Source: Hyphomonas jannaschiana VP2
GTDB lineage: Bacteria > Pseudomonadota > Alphaproteobacteria > Caulobacterales > Hyphomonadaceae
DNA: 64,000 nt
NCBI RefSeq assembly: GCF_000685215.1
Contig: NZ_ARYJ01000003.1
Location: forward strand, 248,001-312,000
Direction of reading: 5' to 3'
The notes beneath the pieces are model-generated. The model made no database searches, was not told the DNA's origin, and saw nothing but the letters and a program-made list of their open reading frames with translations. A program made the translations under genes and the position numbers. Below, piece by piece: positions 36,818-46,061 of this stretch. The stretch's first letter is position 1; the number at the start of each line of letters is the position of its first letter.

Positions 36818-39172
36818 ATGAAACGAACCACAAAGGCTCGCCTCGGCTGGCGGCTGCTTGCTGCAACAGCCTTGGGGATATCGGGGTGGGGCCTGATCGC
36901 GTCAGCGCAAACCGCTGACGACGCCCCGGTCGCCGAATCGGAAGAAACATCGCGTATGGACGTCGTCCGGGTTACGGCACAGCGCCGGGAGCAGGATCTC
37001 GTAGATGTTCCGGTTGCCGTTACAGCCTTCGGCGCCAAGCAGCTCGAAGAGCGTGGGATAACCGACTACACACAAATCGCCAGCTCCGTACCGAACATGC
37101 AGTTCGAGGAGGTTCAGTCGCAGCGCAACCAGCGTATTATCATCCGGGGCATCTCGTCCGATACCCGTTTTGCTGGCTCAGAGTCGGCTGTTGGCGTGGT
37201 TGTCGACGGCGTCTCGCTCGCGGGTGTGGCAGGACTGACATTCGATCTTGCTGACATCGAGCGCATTGAAGTGCTTCGTGGTCCGCAGGGTACGCTCTAT
37301 GGCCGCAACACAGCCGCCGGGGTGATCAATGTGTTCACCACAAAGCCGGGCAACGAGTTCGAGGCAAGCGCGACGGCGGAGTACGGAAATTATGATCACA
37401 CGCTGCTCAAGGGATATGTCCGCGGCCCGCTGGTGAAAGACAAGTTCTATGCCAGCCTTTCGGCCATCAGCGTCGAGCGCGACGGCTACGAGACGCTGGC
37501 CGCGACAGGAGAGGACGTCAACACGCGGGATACCAAGGGCTTGCGCGGGCAGCTGCGCTGGACGCCAGCACCTGACTGGGACCTGCGCCTGATCGCCGAG
37601 TACCAGGAAGACGACTTTTCCCAGCAAAGAGGGCAGGATGATGCGCTGGAGCCCATCGATCGTGAGCTGACGAGTGTGCCCTACCGGCCGCTGGCAGACC
37701 GTGACATGCGGGGCTACTCTCTGACGGTCGACAAGGAGTTCGGGAAAGTTTCGGCCCGTTCGATCACCTCTCAACGCTCTTACACAACCCATGAACTGGA
37801 TTCGAATCTGGCTGTTGCCGGTCAGTCTTTCGTTGACCGTTTGAATGTCGAGGAGTCCAGTGAGTTTACTCAGGAATTCCAGATTAGTTCGGTTGGTGAT
37901 AATCGCATCGACTGGGTTGCCGGCGCTTTTTACCTGAATCAGCAGCTGACCTTCGACGGCCAGTATGATGTCGACATTGACGGCATCTACGGGCTGCTGT
38001 TCGGGCCGACGGCGCAACTGTTCGGCGCGCCGGGTAATCTGGCCGGCGATGTTCCATTTTTTGGCGGCGACCCTTGTCCGCTTCAGGCTCCCGCGTGCGT
38101 GGGCACGGTGCCGGCTGTCGTCAACTGGACGTTCAAGACCACGTCGCTTGCCGGTTTTGGGCAGGCTGGAATCGAACTGACTGACAGGCTGACGCTGGAT
38201 CTTGGCGCCCGGTATTCAAGCGAAAGCAAGGATTTCGTCTATGACTCGCTCGTCAATACGGCCATCCCTGGTTTGCCGGGCTTCATTCCGGATGGGGTTG
38301 TGTTCATTGCCGGCCGGGGAAATCCGGACTTCGGTGCCCCGCTTCCCTACACCGATACGATCGAGAATGACGTCTGGACCTCTCGCGTCGCGCTGACTTA
38401 CTCCGTGAACGATGAGAACAATATCTATGTCTCGGCGGCGCAAGGTTCAAAGTCCGGGACATTCTTTGCGAACATTCTCGGCATCAGCGATGGCAACAAT
38501 AACGGCATCAACGACAATGTCGAATTCCTGCGCGTGGAGCCCGAAACCTCGTGGAATTATGAGATCGGCGCGAAAGGGCGGCTGGGAATCTTTAACTATG
38601 CGGGTGCGATCTATTTCATCGACTACAAGGACCTTCAGACACAAAGGACGTTGCCGCTTCTGGCGTCGACGGTTCAGATCCTGGGCAATGCAGATGCGGA
38701 ATCCTATGGTGCGGAACTGGAGCTGAATGCCGAACTGACCGACAATCTCTCGATCGATTTCGGCCTTGGTTATAACGAGACCGAGTTCACAGACTATCCG
38801 GACTGTGCACCGATGACGGATTGTGACGGCAAGGAACTCGTCTATGCGCCGAACCTGACCTCGTCTGTGGGAATCAATTATGAGCGGTCCCTCGGCAACA
38901 GTCACAGGCTGTTCTCGCGGATTGGAGCAACCTATCGCGGTGAGCAGTACTACGATGTGACCAACAACCCGCTTTATCAGGGAAAGTCCGCGACGCTGCT
39001 GGATGCGACCATCGGGATCCAGTCTGAGACCGGAAACTGGTCTGTTGCTCTGTGGGGAAGAAACCTTGCGGACGAAGACTATGATGTCGGCAGGGCGCCG
39101 GACCAGATCGGGACCAATGTCACGCTCGGCGTGCCGCGCACATATGGTATCCGCCTCTCGGCGAAGTACTGA
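36818..39172 (+). CDS. TonB-dependent outer-membrane receptor
   Basis: The 784-residue receptor has a signal peptide (LAATALGISGWGLIASAQT) and a plug with VVRVTAQRREQDLVDVPVAV and RIEVLRGPQGTLYGRNTAAG. The barrel ends YGIRLSAKY. A GNNNGINDN loop near residue 560 resembles a Ca2+-binding loop. Its ATG follows GGGAGGA. The 207-base gap before it is AT-rich with TTGACA-like sequence near 36750, so it may have its own promoter, but it could be read through from the serine hydrolase gene. Confidence 0.93.
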   Translation: MKRTTKARLGWRLLAATALGISGWGLIASAQTADDAPVAESEETSRMDVVRVTAQRREQDLVDVPVAVTAFGAKQLEERGITDYTQIASSVPNMQFEEVQSQRNQRIIIRGISSDTRFAGSESAVGVVVDGVSLAGVAGLTFDLADIERIEVLRGPQGTLYGRNTAAGVINVFTTKPGNEFEASATAEYGNYDHTLLKGYVRGPLVKDKFYASLSAISVERDGYETLAATGEDVNTRDTKGLRGQLRWTPAPDWDLRLIAEYQEDDFSQQRGQDDALEPIDRELTSVPYRPLADRDMRGYSLTVDKEFGKVSARSITSQRSYTTHELDSNLAVAGQSFVDRLNVEESSEFTQEFQISSVGDNRIDWVAGAFYLNQQLTFDGQYDVDIDGIYGLLFGPTAQLFGAPGNLAGDVPFFGGDPCPLQAPACVGTVPAVVNWTFKTTSLAGFGQAGIELTDRLTLDLGARYSSESKDFVYDSLVNTAIPGLPGFIPDGVVFIAGRGNPDFGAPLPYTDTIENDVWTSRVALTYSVNDENNIYVSAAQGSKSGTFFANILGISDGNNNGINDNVEFLRVEPETSWNYEIGAKGRLGIFNYAGAIYFIDYKDLQTQRTLPLLASTVQILGNADAESYGAELELNAELTDNLSIDFGLGYNETEFTDYPDCAPMTDCDGKELVYAPNLTSSVGINYERSLGNSHRLFSRIGATYRGEQYYDVTNNPLYQGKSATLLDATIGIQSETGNWSVALWGRNLADEDYDVGRAPDQIGTNVTLGVPRTYGIRLSAKY

Positions 39173-39196
39173 GCGTTCCTCTCGTTCAGAACCTTC

Positions 39197-39234
39197 AGCT
39201 GGCTGCGCCATAACCGACGCAGCCAGCTATTTTC
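39197..39234 (+). terminator. Rho-independent terminator after the TonB gene
   Basis: A perfect 11-base stem AGCTGGCTGCG/CGCAGCCAGCT (39197-39207, 39218-39228) with a 10-base loop is followed by ATTTTC. The remaining stretch to 39425 shows no gene. Confidence 0.85.
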
Positions 39235-39425
39235 TGAACACAACGAACTTCAGCAGCGTGCGGGAAGGTCAAAAACACTCATCATCAGGGCCAGCCGCCA
39301 TGCTATGGCAGCGTGGATCGGGGAGATTTGTGACCAAGTTCCACATCAAGCAGTCCCATGGAATGAAAGGCCTGAGTATCGGACATTGATGTCTGGCAAA
39401 GAGTCTTTCTAGACTAGGAGCAGCA

Positions 39426-40370
39426 TTAATATCCAGATGCCCGGTCTACCACAGGCGATGGTGTGCCGCCGCTTTCGATGGTTTCGATGATCACTTGCAT
39501 CCGATCGGCAACTGCTTCCGCAAGGGCCGCGCTGGCGCAATGCGGCGTCACGGTCACCTTCGGGTGAGACCAATATGGATGGGACGCAGGAAGGGGCTCG
39601 ATAGCGAACGCGTCAAGTGTGGCTTCGCTAATGTGTCCGGAATTCAGGGAGGCCATCAGGTCTTCGTCCCTGATGATGCCGCCTCTTGATGCGTTGATAA
39701 TGGAAGCCCCAGGCGTCAGTAGGCTGAGGAAATTCTGATCGATAAGGCCGCTCGTGTCTGGTGTGAGCGGTAACAGACTGACAAGGACATCGCATTCGGA
39801 AAGAAAGGCTGGCAGTTCAGACCGACCCGCGAAGGCAGGAAAGTCGCAATCGGGTTTCGGTGTTCGTGACCAGCCTCGTACCCTGAAGCCGACCGCGGAA
39901 AGATACCCGGCCGCATGGGTGCCTAACCTGCCGAGACCGAGGATGCCGACAGTCACTTCTGTTGCGGCCGGACAGACGAACAGTTTCCATTCCGACCTCG
40001 CTTGCGCTGCCTGAATTTGTCTTAGTCGCCGCAGATGATTCAGGGCATGCTGTACGATGTACTCGCTCATTCTTTGCGCCATATCTGGCTGTATCATGCG
40101 TATGACTGGAACGTCAGGCAGGGCATCATCAGCAAGCACGTGCTCAACCCCTGCGCCGACGGGCATGATGGCTTTCAGGTTGGGAAAACGTGCGAGATAG
40201 CCATGCGGTGGCTGAAGTACGAAAGCGTAGGTAATGTCTTCCGGTACGGGCGCGTCTTCAGGTGCAAAGAAGCGGGCTTGCGGGAGCCTTTCCCTGAATG
40301 TGTCCAGATAGTAGTCGCGCCACTGATCCGGCAGGACGCAGAGAATGGAAATTGCGCGGTGTGTCATCAT
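39426..40370 (-). CDS. D-2-hydroxyacid dehydrogenase (GhrA-like glyoxylate/hydroxypyruvate reductase)
   Basis: The 314-residue protein has the NAD-binding GILGLGRLGTHAAGYL and WSRTPKP (the Arg suggests NADPH). The catalytic Arg lies in NASRGGIIRDEDL and the catalytic His in TVTPHCAS. The overall pattern, with a short GVEHVL segment and a C-terminus without a long tail, fits GhrA. ATG 40370 follows AGGAAG. It is 32 bases downstream of the alpha/beta hydrolase gene and surely co-transcribed, so it may reduce an oxoacid released by that pathway. Confidence 0.85.
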   Translation of the reverse strand: MMTHRAISILCVLPDQWRDYYLDTFRERLPQARFFAPEDAPVPEDITYAFVLQPPHGYLARFPNLKAIMPVGAGVEHVLADDALPDVPVIRMIQPDMAQRMSEYIVQHALNHLRRLRQIQAAQARSEWKLFVCPAATEVTVGILGLGRLGTHAAGYLSAVGFRVRGWSRTPKPDCDFPAFAGRSELPAFLSECDVLVSLLPLTPDTSGLIDQNFLSLLTPGASIINASRGGIIRDEDLMASLNSGHISEATLDAFAIEPLPASHPYWSHPKVTVTPHCASAALAEAVADRMQVIIETIESGGTPSPVVDRASGY

Positions 40371-40402
40371 CGGGCTTCCTGAATAGACAGCGTGAACTGG
40401 GA

Positions 40403-41296
40403 TCACGCTCTTGCGCGTGAGGGGCAGAACCTTGCAATCACGGCTTCTATTTTCTGCCGGATCAATTGCGGGTTTTGCACACCGTAAAGATGCCCTCCTG
40501 GCCACAGATCGAATGGGGTTCCACAATAGGAGGGGCCTTGGACAGTCAGTCGGTTTAGCTGGTCATATCGGCCGAGAACCGGGAAGACGTTTGAGTTGTC
40601 CGCTTTTTTCCACGCTTCAGTAAAGTTAAGCCGTGAGCGTAGCATTTCAGGGTTCCGCCGGGCCTTCGCGGCTGCCTTCACGGTCGTTAAGAAGATCTCC
40701 GCGTGAGCTGTGCCTGAAACGAAAGGGATGTAGGCATCGGCCGTATTGTAAATGATGTGGTGGCGTCCGGAGACAAAGCCGCCAAGGCTGTAGCCTGCCA
40801 CGACTTTGCAGGCGGCCCCGGTGAGTTCCGTTGACTGTAGCAGGGCTTCTGTCAGTTTCACGACACAGGCAATCATCGCGACGTAATTATTGAAATCCAC
40901 AAAGCGGTCTCGCAATTCTTCCTGTGTGGTCTGGAAGGGGGTTTTCACCGCGATCACGGTCGTTCCTGATGAGGAACCGGAGGGGTAGGCCGCGCTGATT
41001 GTGTGGTCGAATGGGATTTCGCCGCCACCCTGGTGATAGATAACGACTGGGGCATCTGCGCCCGCATCGTGAATCACGCGCAGGCCCGCCTCCATGAAGC
41101 CTGCGAGGCCATGTGCGGGCACTTTGATGAAGCTTCCATCTCGTTCCAGCTTCGGGAGGTCCAGCGAAATGGCATCCAGGTGATCCAGGAAGGCCGCAGA
41201 TTGGGCGCTTCCGCTGAAGAACGGCTTTCCAAGGAGATTGATAATGGCGAGAAACAGCTTGTCCTTCAGAATATGCGTATTCAATGGATACCCCAA
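40403..41296 (-). CDS. Alpha/beta hydrolase
   Basis: The 297-residue protein has a nucleophile elbow VAGYSLGGFVSG (Ser) and an oxyanion region VVIYHQGGGEIPF. Its His motif is WPGGHLYGV near the C-terminus. There is no signal peptide. The start appears to be TTG 41296; TTG 41284 is also possible. The CTAAC-type site 2 sits directly upstream, and the MarR gene diverges from it, the usual layout for a regulator and its target. The substrate is unknown. Confidence 0.78.
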   Translation of the reverse strand: MGYPLNTHILKDKLFLAIINLLGKPFFSGSAQSAAFLDHLDAISLDLPKLERDGSFIKVPAHGLAGFMEAGLRVIHDAGADAPVVIYHQGGGEIPFDHTISAAYPSGSSSGTTVIAVKTPFQTTQEELRDRFVDFNNYVAMIACVVKLTEALLQSTELTGAACKVVAGYSLGGFVSGRHHIIYNTADAYIPFVSGTAHAEIFLTTVKAAAKARRNPEMLRSRLNFTEAWKKADNSNVFPVLGRYDQLNRLTVQGPSYCGTPFDLWPGGHLYGVQNPQLIRQKIEAVIARFCPSRARA

Positions 41297-41302
41297 TAAT
41301 AG

Positions 41303-41319
41303 TTTACTACCTAACTATA
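41303..41319. promoter_or_regulatory. Shared CTAAC-type operator, site 2 (hydrolase/marR divergent promoter)
   Basis: GTTTACTACCTAACTAT, within a TAGTT...AACTA inverted repeat (41301-41318), lies between the divergent hydrolase and MarR genes. This site ties the motif family to the MarR protein. Confidence 0.65.
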
Positions 41320-41414
41320 TGTGCGGGCAAATATTTGCAATTTCTGAATCTCCCATTTAACTGAGAAATACGATAAGAATTGCGTATTGCAGCGGATTTA
41401 ATGAGAAAATCGAT

Positions 41415-41975
41415 ATGAGTGACCTTCTGGTACCTAAGGACCTGCCCGCGCTGGATGAAATCAGCCAGCAAATTCGGGATTATCCGCAACTGGATGCTCT
41501 GGCGATCTTCACGATGAACGAGCTTTTGCGGACGGCCCGGACCCTGGAGCTCGAGCTGGACAAGGACCTTTCAGCCCACAATTTGACGATGGGGCGTCAT
41601 GTTACGCTCTGGTGCGTGGCTGTGCTGGGCGCGGATGAGGGGATTACGCCTGCTGAAATATCCGAGCAGCTGGGTGTTACCCGGGCGACGATAACCGGCT
41701 TGCTGGACGCTCTGGAAAAGGAAAAGCTGATCATCCGGCAGCGCCGGGAAGACGATCGGCGTAAAATCTCAGTCTTCCTGACGGCGAAAGGGCTCAAGAA
41801 GGTCGAGCAGGTCTATCCACCCCATTACCTCAACATTACGCAGGCAATGAAGGTGCTCAGCAAGGCAGAGAAGATGCAGCTGATCGGTCTCCTGCGTCGA
41901 TTGCGTGCTGCGGCGCCCGCTCTGTCCAAGCCGCAGACGAAGCCCATGCGTCCGAAATCTCGCGCGGCAGGCTGA
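41415..41975 (+). CDS. MarR-family transcriptional regulator
   Basis: The 186-residue protein has the winged-helix core GITPAEISEQLGVTRATITGLLDALEKEKLIIRQRREDDRRKISVFLTAKG (about 75-125). The DxRxxxV-type wing motif is present as DDRRKISVFLT. MarR dimers bind palindromes of 16-20 bases and usually repress; small aromatic ligands release them. The six-site motif set, one in its own promoter, makes it the best candidate to control this whole region. Confidence 0.92.
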   Translation: MSDLLVPKDLPALDEISQQIRDYPQLDALAIFTMNELLRTARTLELELDKDLSAHNLTMGRHVTLWCVAVLGADEGITPAEISEQLGVTRATITGLLDALEKEKLIIRQRREDDRRKISVFLTAKGLKKVEQVYPPHYLNITQAMKVLSKAEKMQLIGLLRRLRAAAPALSKPQTKPMRPKSRAAG

Positions 41976-42117
41976 TATAAATCCACGTAGCAGGAACGGA
42001 CGGACCGGCCAAGCATTGCTCGACCGGAAAGCCGTTGATTCGCCTTCTTTGGAACTTTCTGTTTCGGGCACAATTTTCGACCTGGGGCATATTGCCTATG
42101 GAAATACGTTGCGAATA

Positions 42118-42134
42118 AAAGTTAGGAGGCTTAT
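42118..42134. promoter_or_regulatory. Shared CTAAC-type operator, site 3 (cupin promoter)
   Basis: On the minus strand the site reads ATAAGCCTCCTAACTTT, matching the consensus at 13 of 17 positions. It is 58 bases upstream of the cupin start. Confidence 0.6.
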
Positions 42135-42192
42135 TAATATGCCGGACCGTCCATGCGACGGCACCTGATACGAGCAGTGGGAGGACAGACCT

Positions 42193-42678
42193 GTGGCAAA
42201 ACTTGATGACGGCAGCTTTTTGTATGCGATGGATGACAAGCCCTGGTACCGGTTCATTCAAAATCCGGATGATGCAATCAGACTGCTTCACGTAGATGAA
42301 ACAGCTCAGCAGGTTGTCTTTGTACAACGCTTCAGCGCCGATACTCGCCACCACATGCACACCCATCACTGCACGGCGATCGCCTATACACTGTCGGGCA
42401 CCTGGAAGTATGATGATACCGAAATTCCAGAAGGTACGCTGGCTTATGAACCTTACAAATCCACCCACACGCCGATGACTTCCGATGGGAATGTTGCCGA
42501 CGTTCTGGTGATCCTGACAGCGATCAATAAGGATGGGCGTTTTCTGGAACTACATGGTGAGGATGGCGAATCCTTCGAGCTAAATCTTGAAGTGTTCAAG
42601 CTCATGGATTCCATGAGTCCGGAAGAATTCCTCGACTTCCAGAGAGCTCAGGCGGGCGCTGGTGGAAGCGCAGATTGA
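42193..42678 (+). CDS. Cupin-domain protein
   Basis: The 161-residue protein has a cupin core with a His-rich metal motif HHMHTHHCTAIAYTLSG and a second motif EPYKSTHTP with a further His. The single-domain size and motif resemble ChrR-type cupins and small dioxygenases (2,4'-dihydroxyacetophenone dioxygenase-like). An Fe(II)-dependent oxygenase role is plausible given the aromatic-type regulator. The start is GTG 42193 after GGGAGGACAG. Confidence 0.8.
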   Translation: MAKLDDGSFLYAMDDKPWYRFIQNPDDAIRLLHVDETAQQVVFVQRFSADTRHHMHTHHCTAIAYTLSGTWKYDDTEIPEGTLAYEPYKSTHTPMTSDGNVADVLVILTAINKDGRFLELHGEDGESFELNLEVFKLMDSMSPEEFLDFQRAQAGAGGSAD

Positions 42679-42746
42679 CGATCTGGAGCGTGTACCGGAA
42701 GAGGCCAATCGACCCTTCTGAATGGGGCGACGGGTCCCTTCCTCCG

Positions 42747-42762
42747 CTCCGCCATGGCGGAG
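42747..42762. terminator. Perfect 16-base palindrome after the cupin gene
   Basis: CTCCGCCATGGCGGAG is fully palindromic and can fold only with a tight loop. It lies in the gap before the small membrane protein. A weak terminator is the simplest reading. Confidence 0.4.
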
Positions 42763-42836
42763 AAGGTTGGTTTGAAGGGGCTCTGTCGAAGGTCCGCTTT
42801 CAAACCCATTTATCACTCATAGCAGGCAAGTAGAAC

Positions 42837-43097
42837 ATGGAACCAACAACTCTGTCCTGGATCATTGTCGTGGTCACAGGGTCCGTTGTCGCAAAATTTT
42901 TAGGGCTTCTGATGAAGCGCCGTGACCCAGGCCCGGTGGCTGGGCCCGTGTTGGGCGTCATCGGAGCCGTCGCCGCCTGGCAGGGCGGAACGCTACTGGG
43001 ACTGATCGATCCGGCGAATACCGTCATGGCAGGCCTTTCCGCCGCAGCGGGCGGCGCAGTCCTGTACGTTGCTGGTGCCCTGTTTAAAGGCCGCTAA
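42837..43097 (+). CDS. Small membrane protein, GlsB/YeaQ/YmgE-like
   Basis: The 86-residue protein has three hydrophobic segments and a Gly-rich centre (PVAGPVLGVIGAVAAWQGGTLLGLI). It ends in YVAGALFKGR, like transglycosylase-associated GlsB/YeaQ proteins. Those are small stress-related membrane proteins of unclear role. The match is by overall pattern, so the family call is tentative. Confidence 0.65.
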   Translation: MEPTTLSWIIVVVTGSVVAKFLGLLMKRRDPGPVAGPVLGVIGAVAAWQGGTLLGLIDPANTVMAGLSAAAGGAVLYVAGALFKGR

Positions 43098-43127
43098 CAG
43101 GGCAGGGCTGGGCCGTCGCGCGGCTCG

Positions 43128-43709
43128 TCACCCGCGTCCCTCCCGCCAGGCTTTGAGCGCTTCATTGTTGGGATCCGGACGGCTGGAAAGGTCAACCGGA
43201 GGATCTTCAGGCGAGATGTCAAATGTCTCGATCAGACGGGTCTGCATAAGGTAAAAGCCGATTGCCTGCACAAGCTCGACAAGCTCTCTCAGGGGAAGTC
43301 TCTGGCGAAAATACTCGAACGTTTCGGGGGAAGGGCGCGGGCCGGCGGCAAGTTCTTCGCCCATCCGGGCTGCCATGCGGTGATGTTCTGACAAGGTTTC
43401 GCAGGAGCTTCCCTGCCGGGCCGAAAGGATCAGTTCTTCAGTCAGGCCGACGCCGCGCGAGACGCTCTCGAGAAGGATGCGCTCGTATTTCGAGCCAACA
43501 ACAGTGCACATGCGGATGAGCGCCACCTGACGCGTTACGGGGTCCAGGGTACCGCGGTTAAGCACGCTGTCTGAGAGCCGCAGAACACTTTCCATGTTTC
43601 CCGGCGCGTGGGCCATCACTTTAATGATGTTTATCTTTGGCGAGACATTGATCATGTTTTGCACACGCGGATCGAGACCTTCAGTTTCAGGATAAGGAAT
43701 ATTGGTCAT
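43128..43709 (-). CDS. Carboxymuconolactone decarboxylase/AhpD-family protein
   Basis: The 193-residue helical protein has the CMD core (VLRLSDSVLNRGTLDPVTRQVALIRMCTVVGSKYE) and a region CETLSEHHRMAARMGEELAAG. The classic CxxC peroxidase pair is not present, so a peroxidase role is unlikely. A lyase or isomerase role in lactone/aromatic breakdown is more in keeping. ATG 43709 follows GGGAGG. It diverges from the GPH transporter gene, with operator site 4 between them. Confidence 0.82.
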   Translation of the reverse strand: MTNIPYPETEGLDPRVQNMINVSPKINIIKVMAHAPGNMESVLRLSDSVLNRGTLDPVTRQVALIRMCTVVGSKYERILLESVSRGVGLTEELILSARQGSSCETLSEHHRMAARMGEELAAGPRPSPETFEYFRQRLPLRELVELVQAIGFYLMQTRLIETFDISPEDPPVDLSSRPDPNNEALKAWREGRG

Positions 43710-43744
43710 GGGTGCCTCCCGTAAAAGTTTCTTGCGACCATAAA

Positions 43745-43761
43745 GTAAGGAGGCTAACAAT
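43745..43761. promoter_or_regulatory. Shared CTAAC-type operator, site 4 (CMD/transporter divergent promoter)
   Basis: GTAAGGAGGCTAACAAT matches the consensus at 12 of 17 positions. It is 36 bases from the CMD-family start and 130 from the transporter start, so it could control both directions. Confidence 0.6.
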
Positions 43762-43891
43762 AGTGGGAATTCCTGGCAGGACAAGGTGCAATTTTCTTTG
43801 GAAACCTGCAGCTGACGTATCAGTCGAGCGCCGTAGCTTGTGGCCGGATTAGGGCGGACGGGAAGAGAGCGGTTGCACAGGAGGTCTACGG

Positions 43892-45298
43892 GTGAGCAGT
43901 CAGAAGCCAATAACAATACTCGCAGTGATCGCGCTTGCGGCACCGTCCCTTATATCTCAGTTCATCAGTGCACCATTTATTGGCGTTGTGCCGGGTCTGT
44001 ATGCAAAGTATGCAGGTCTGTCCATGGCGTCGATTTCCGCTGTAGTCCTGTTTTCGCGTATCTTTGACGCGATTACTGACCCGGTTATCGGTCTTCTTTC
44101 TGACCGATACAAAAGGGAATGGGGAACGCGGAAGCCCTGGCTCGTTTTTGGTTTTGTCGTTACGGCGCTTGCCGCCTGGTTCGTGTCTTCGCCCCCGGAA
44201 AGTTCCGGACTCATTCATTTCGCTGTATGGAGTCTTGTTTTCTATTTTGGCTGGACCATGATCGAGGTGCCGCACAACGCGTGGGCTGCCGAAATCACGG
44301 AAAACTACAATCGCCGTACCACCGTATTTTTCGCGAAGACCATGTTTGCGGCCGTTGGGGCATTTGTCTTTGCTCTTGTGCCACTTTTGCCTCTGTTTGA
44401 GACAACTGAGTTCACGTTCGAGACAATGCGTGTGGCGGCCGTGATATTCGTTCTGCTGGGTCTGGTCTGCGTCATTTCTGCTGTTCGCTTCGCCCCAAGT
44501 GGTGAGTCGCTGCCGCGGCAGAGCGGCATGAAGCTCGGGCCGGAATTCCTGTTCTCCATGTTTGAAAATGGACCGTTCGCGCGCTTCATTTTTGCTTTCG
44601 TCATTAGTGGTCTCGCGGCAGGCATGAACGGAACGCTGCAGTTCGTGTTCCTCGATTCCTATCTTGGTCTTGGTGAGCACGTGTCCGTTGCGCTTGGCAG
44701 CGGTGTTTTTCTCGGCATCTTCGGCATCGCGGGTTGGTATCTATTGATGCTGCGTATGCAGAAGCATCGCGCCTGGGCAATCTCATTGGCGCTGGGCGCT
44801 GGATGGATCCTCGCACCTGCGCTCCTCGCGCCGGGCGAGCAGGCGTTGATCCCCTATATGGTAATGTTCGCCGGCATGGTTCTCTCCATCGGTGCGGGCC
44901 TGATCGCGCCTTACACATTGCTGGGAGACATCATCGATTTTGACCGCTGGAAAACGGGGGAGGACCGTGCCGGCGCTTACTTCGCGGTGTTCCTGTTCGC
45001 AGTGAAACTGAATACCGCCCTTGGAGGGGCCGCTGCCTTCTTCCTGCTTGACCTGACCGGCTATGACGCCGCGGCCGGAAGCCAGAGCGCGGTTGCGAGT
45101 CTCGGTATACGTCTGGCATTTGCGATCGTGCCGGGGATCTTGTTCCTGGTGGGATGCGCCGTCATGTGGACCTATCCGCTGACCCGCGCGCGGCACCAGG
45201 AGATTCTCGCTGAACTGGAAGTGAGGTCCGCCGACCTTGCGAAGGATGGCCGAAAGGAGAAAGCTGTCGCCGGAAGTGCCGCGCCGGCGACGAGCTGA
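43892..45298 (+). CDS. GPH-family (MelB-like) sugar/cation or glycoside symporter
   Basis: The 468-residue protein has about twelve membrane helices and the GPH motif LFSRIFDAITDPVIGLLSDR (cation-binding Asp residues). MIEVPHNAWAAEI and LLGDIIDFDRWKTGEDRAGAYFA follow in the second half. The family imports glycosides or other polar compounds with H+ or Na+. The start is GTG 43892 after AGGAGGT. Here it probably brings in the compound degraded by the MarR-region enzymes. Confidence 0.85.
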   Translation: MSSQKPITILAVIALAAPSLISQFISAPFIGVVPGLYAKYAGLSMASISAVVLFSRIFDAITDPVIGLLSDRYKREWGTRKPWLVFGFVVTALAAWFVSSPPESSGLIHFAVWSLVFYFGWTMIEVPHNAWAAEITENYNRRTTVFFAKTMFAAVGAFVFALVPLLPLFETTEFTFETMRVAAVIFVLLGLVCVISAVRFAPSGESLPRQSGMKLGPEFLFSMFENGPFARFIFAFVISGLAAGMNGTLQFVFLDSYLGLGEHVSVALGSGVFLGIFGIAGWYLLMLRMQKHRAWAISLALGAGWILAPALLAPGEQALIPYMVMFAGMVLSIGAGLIAPYTLLGDIIDFDRWKTGEDRAGAYFAVFLFAVKLNTALGGAAAFFLLDLTGYDAAAGSQSAVASLGIRLAFAIVPGILFLVGCAVMWTYPLTRARHQEILAELEVRSADLAKDGRKEKAVAGSAAPATS

Positions 45299-45307
45299 GA
45301 TAAACTT

Positions 45308-46045
45308 TCAGTCTGTCTTGTAGAGCGTCGACTGGTAATACCGGACACATGCATAAAGCAGGATCATGTTATACAGTGTGCCTCCTATCGCGTAGATAAA
45401 GCCAGGCATCTGCGCGCCGGAGACGAAAGCGTCGAATGACATATAGCCCCAGCCAGATGGCGAAAGCAGGAAGAAATAGCGATAAACGGCATCTTCCGGG
45501 ATAAACTTCAGGGCAAGGGGGGAGATGATGATGAAGCTGATGAATTTGAACAGGGCGAGCGCTTCAACCTTATTGGCGGCATAGGACGCGACGCCAAGCG
45601 ACGTGACCGGGCCCATCAATGCAAGGCTGGCAGCCACGACAACGAGTTCACTATAAGTAATGGGCAGGGCGTGCCAGGTGATGTTCATCACAAGGACGGT
45701 CAGAAGCGGCCAGAGCAGAAGATAGATGGTCATCAGAACCGTGCGGGTCAGCAGCATAGCCGATGGCTGGATTGGCGTAATCGCGAGCGCGCTGCGTACG
45801 CCGGTATCTTTCTCGTCTACCATCAGCAGGCCGAACAGGAACCCAAAGCCGCTTGGGCCAGTCATTACAGACATGATGATCAGGAAGGGAAACCATTCCA
45901 CCATCGTGGCATTGTCGTGATTGAAGTAACCGACAACTGTGATGATCGCCACAACGACCGCGGACAGGCCGACATTGATGAGCATGACGCCGTCGCGCAT
46001 GATTCCGCGCGCATCCAGTGAGATGATCGAGGCAAAGGCACGCAT
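45308..46045 (-). CDS. ABC transporter membrane subunit (ABC-2 type)
   Basis: The 245-residue protein has six predicted membrane helices and an ABC-2-type pattern with a cytoplasmic segment LLMVDEKDTGVRSALAITPI. ATG 46045 has a strong AGGAGG. It is the third gene of the exporter operon, 16 bases after the other membrane gene. ABC-2 exporters of this small size work as a heterodimer; the substrate is unknown. Confidence 0.82.
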   Translation of the reverse strand: MRAFASIISLDARGIMRDGVMLINVGLSAVVVAIITVVGYFNHDNATMVEWFPFLIIMSVMTGPSGFGFLFGLLMVDEKDTGVRSALAITPIQPSAMLLTRTVLMTIYLLLWPLLTVLVMNITWHALPITYSELVVVAASLALMGPVTSLGVASYAANKVEALALFKFISFIIISPLALKFIPEDAVYRYFFLLSPSGWGYMSFDAFVSGAQMPGFIYAIGGTLYNMILLYACVRYYQSTLYKTD

Positions 46046-46061
46046 GATGAACCTCCTGGCC

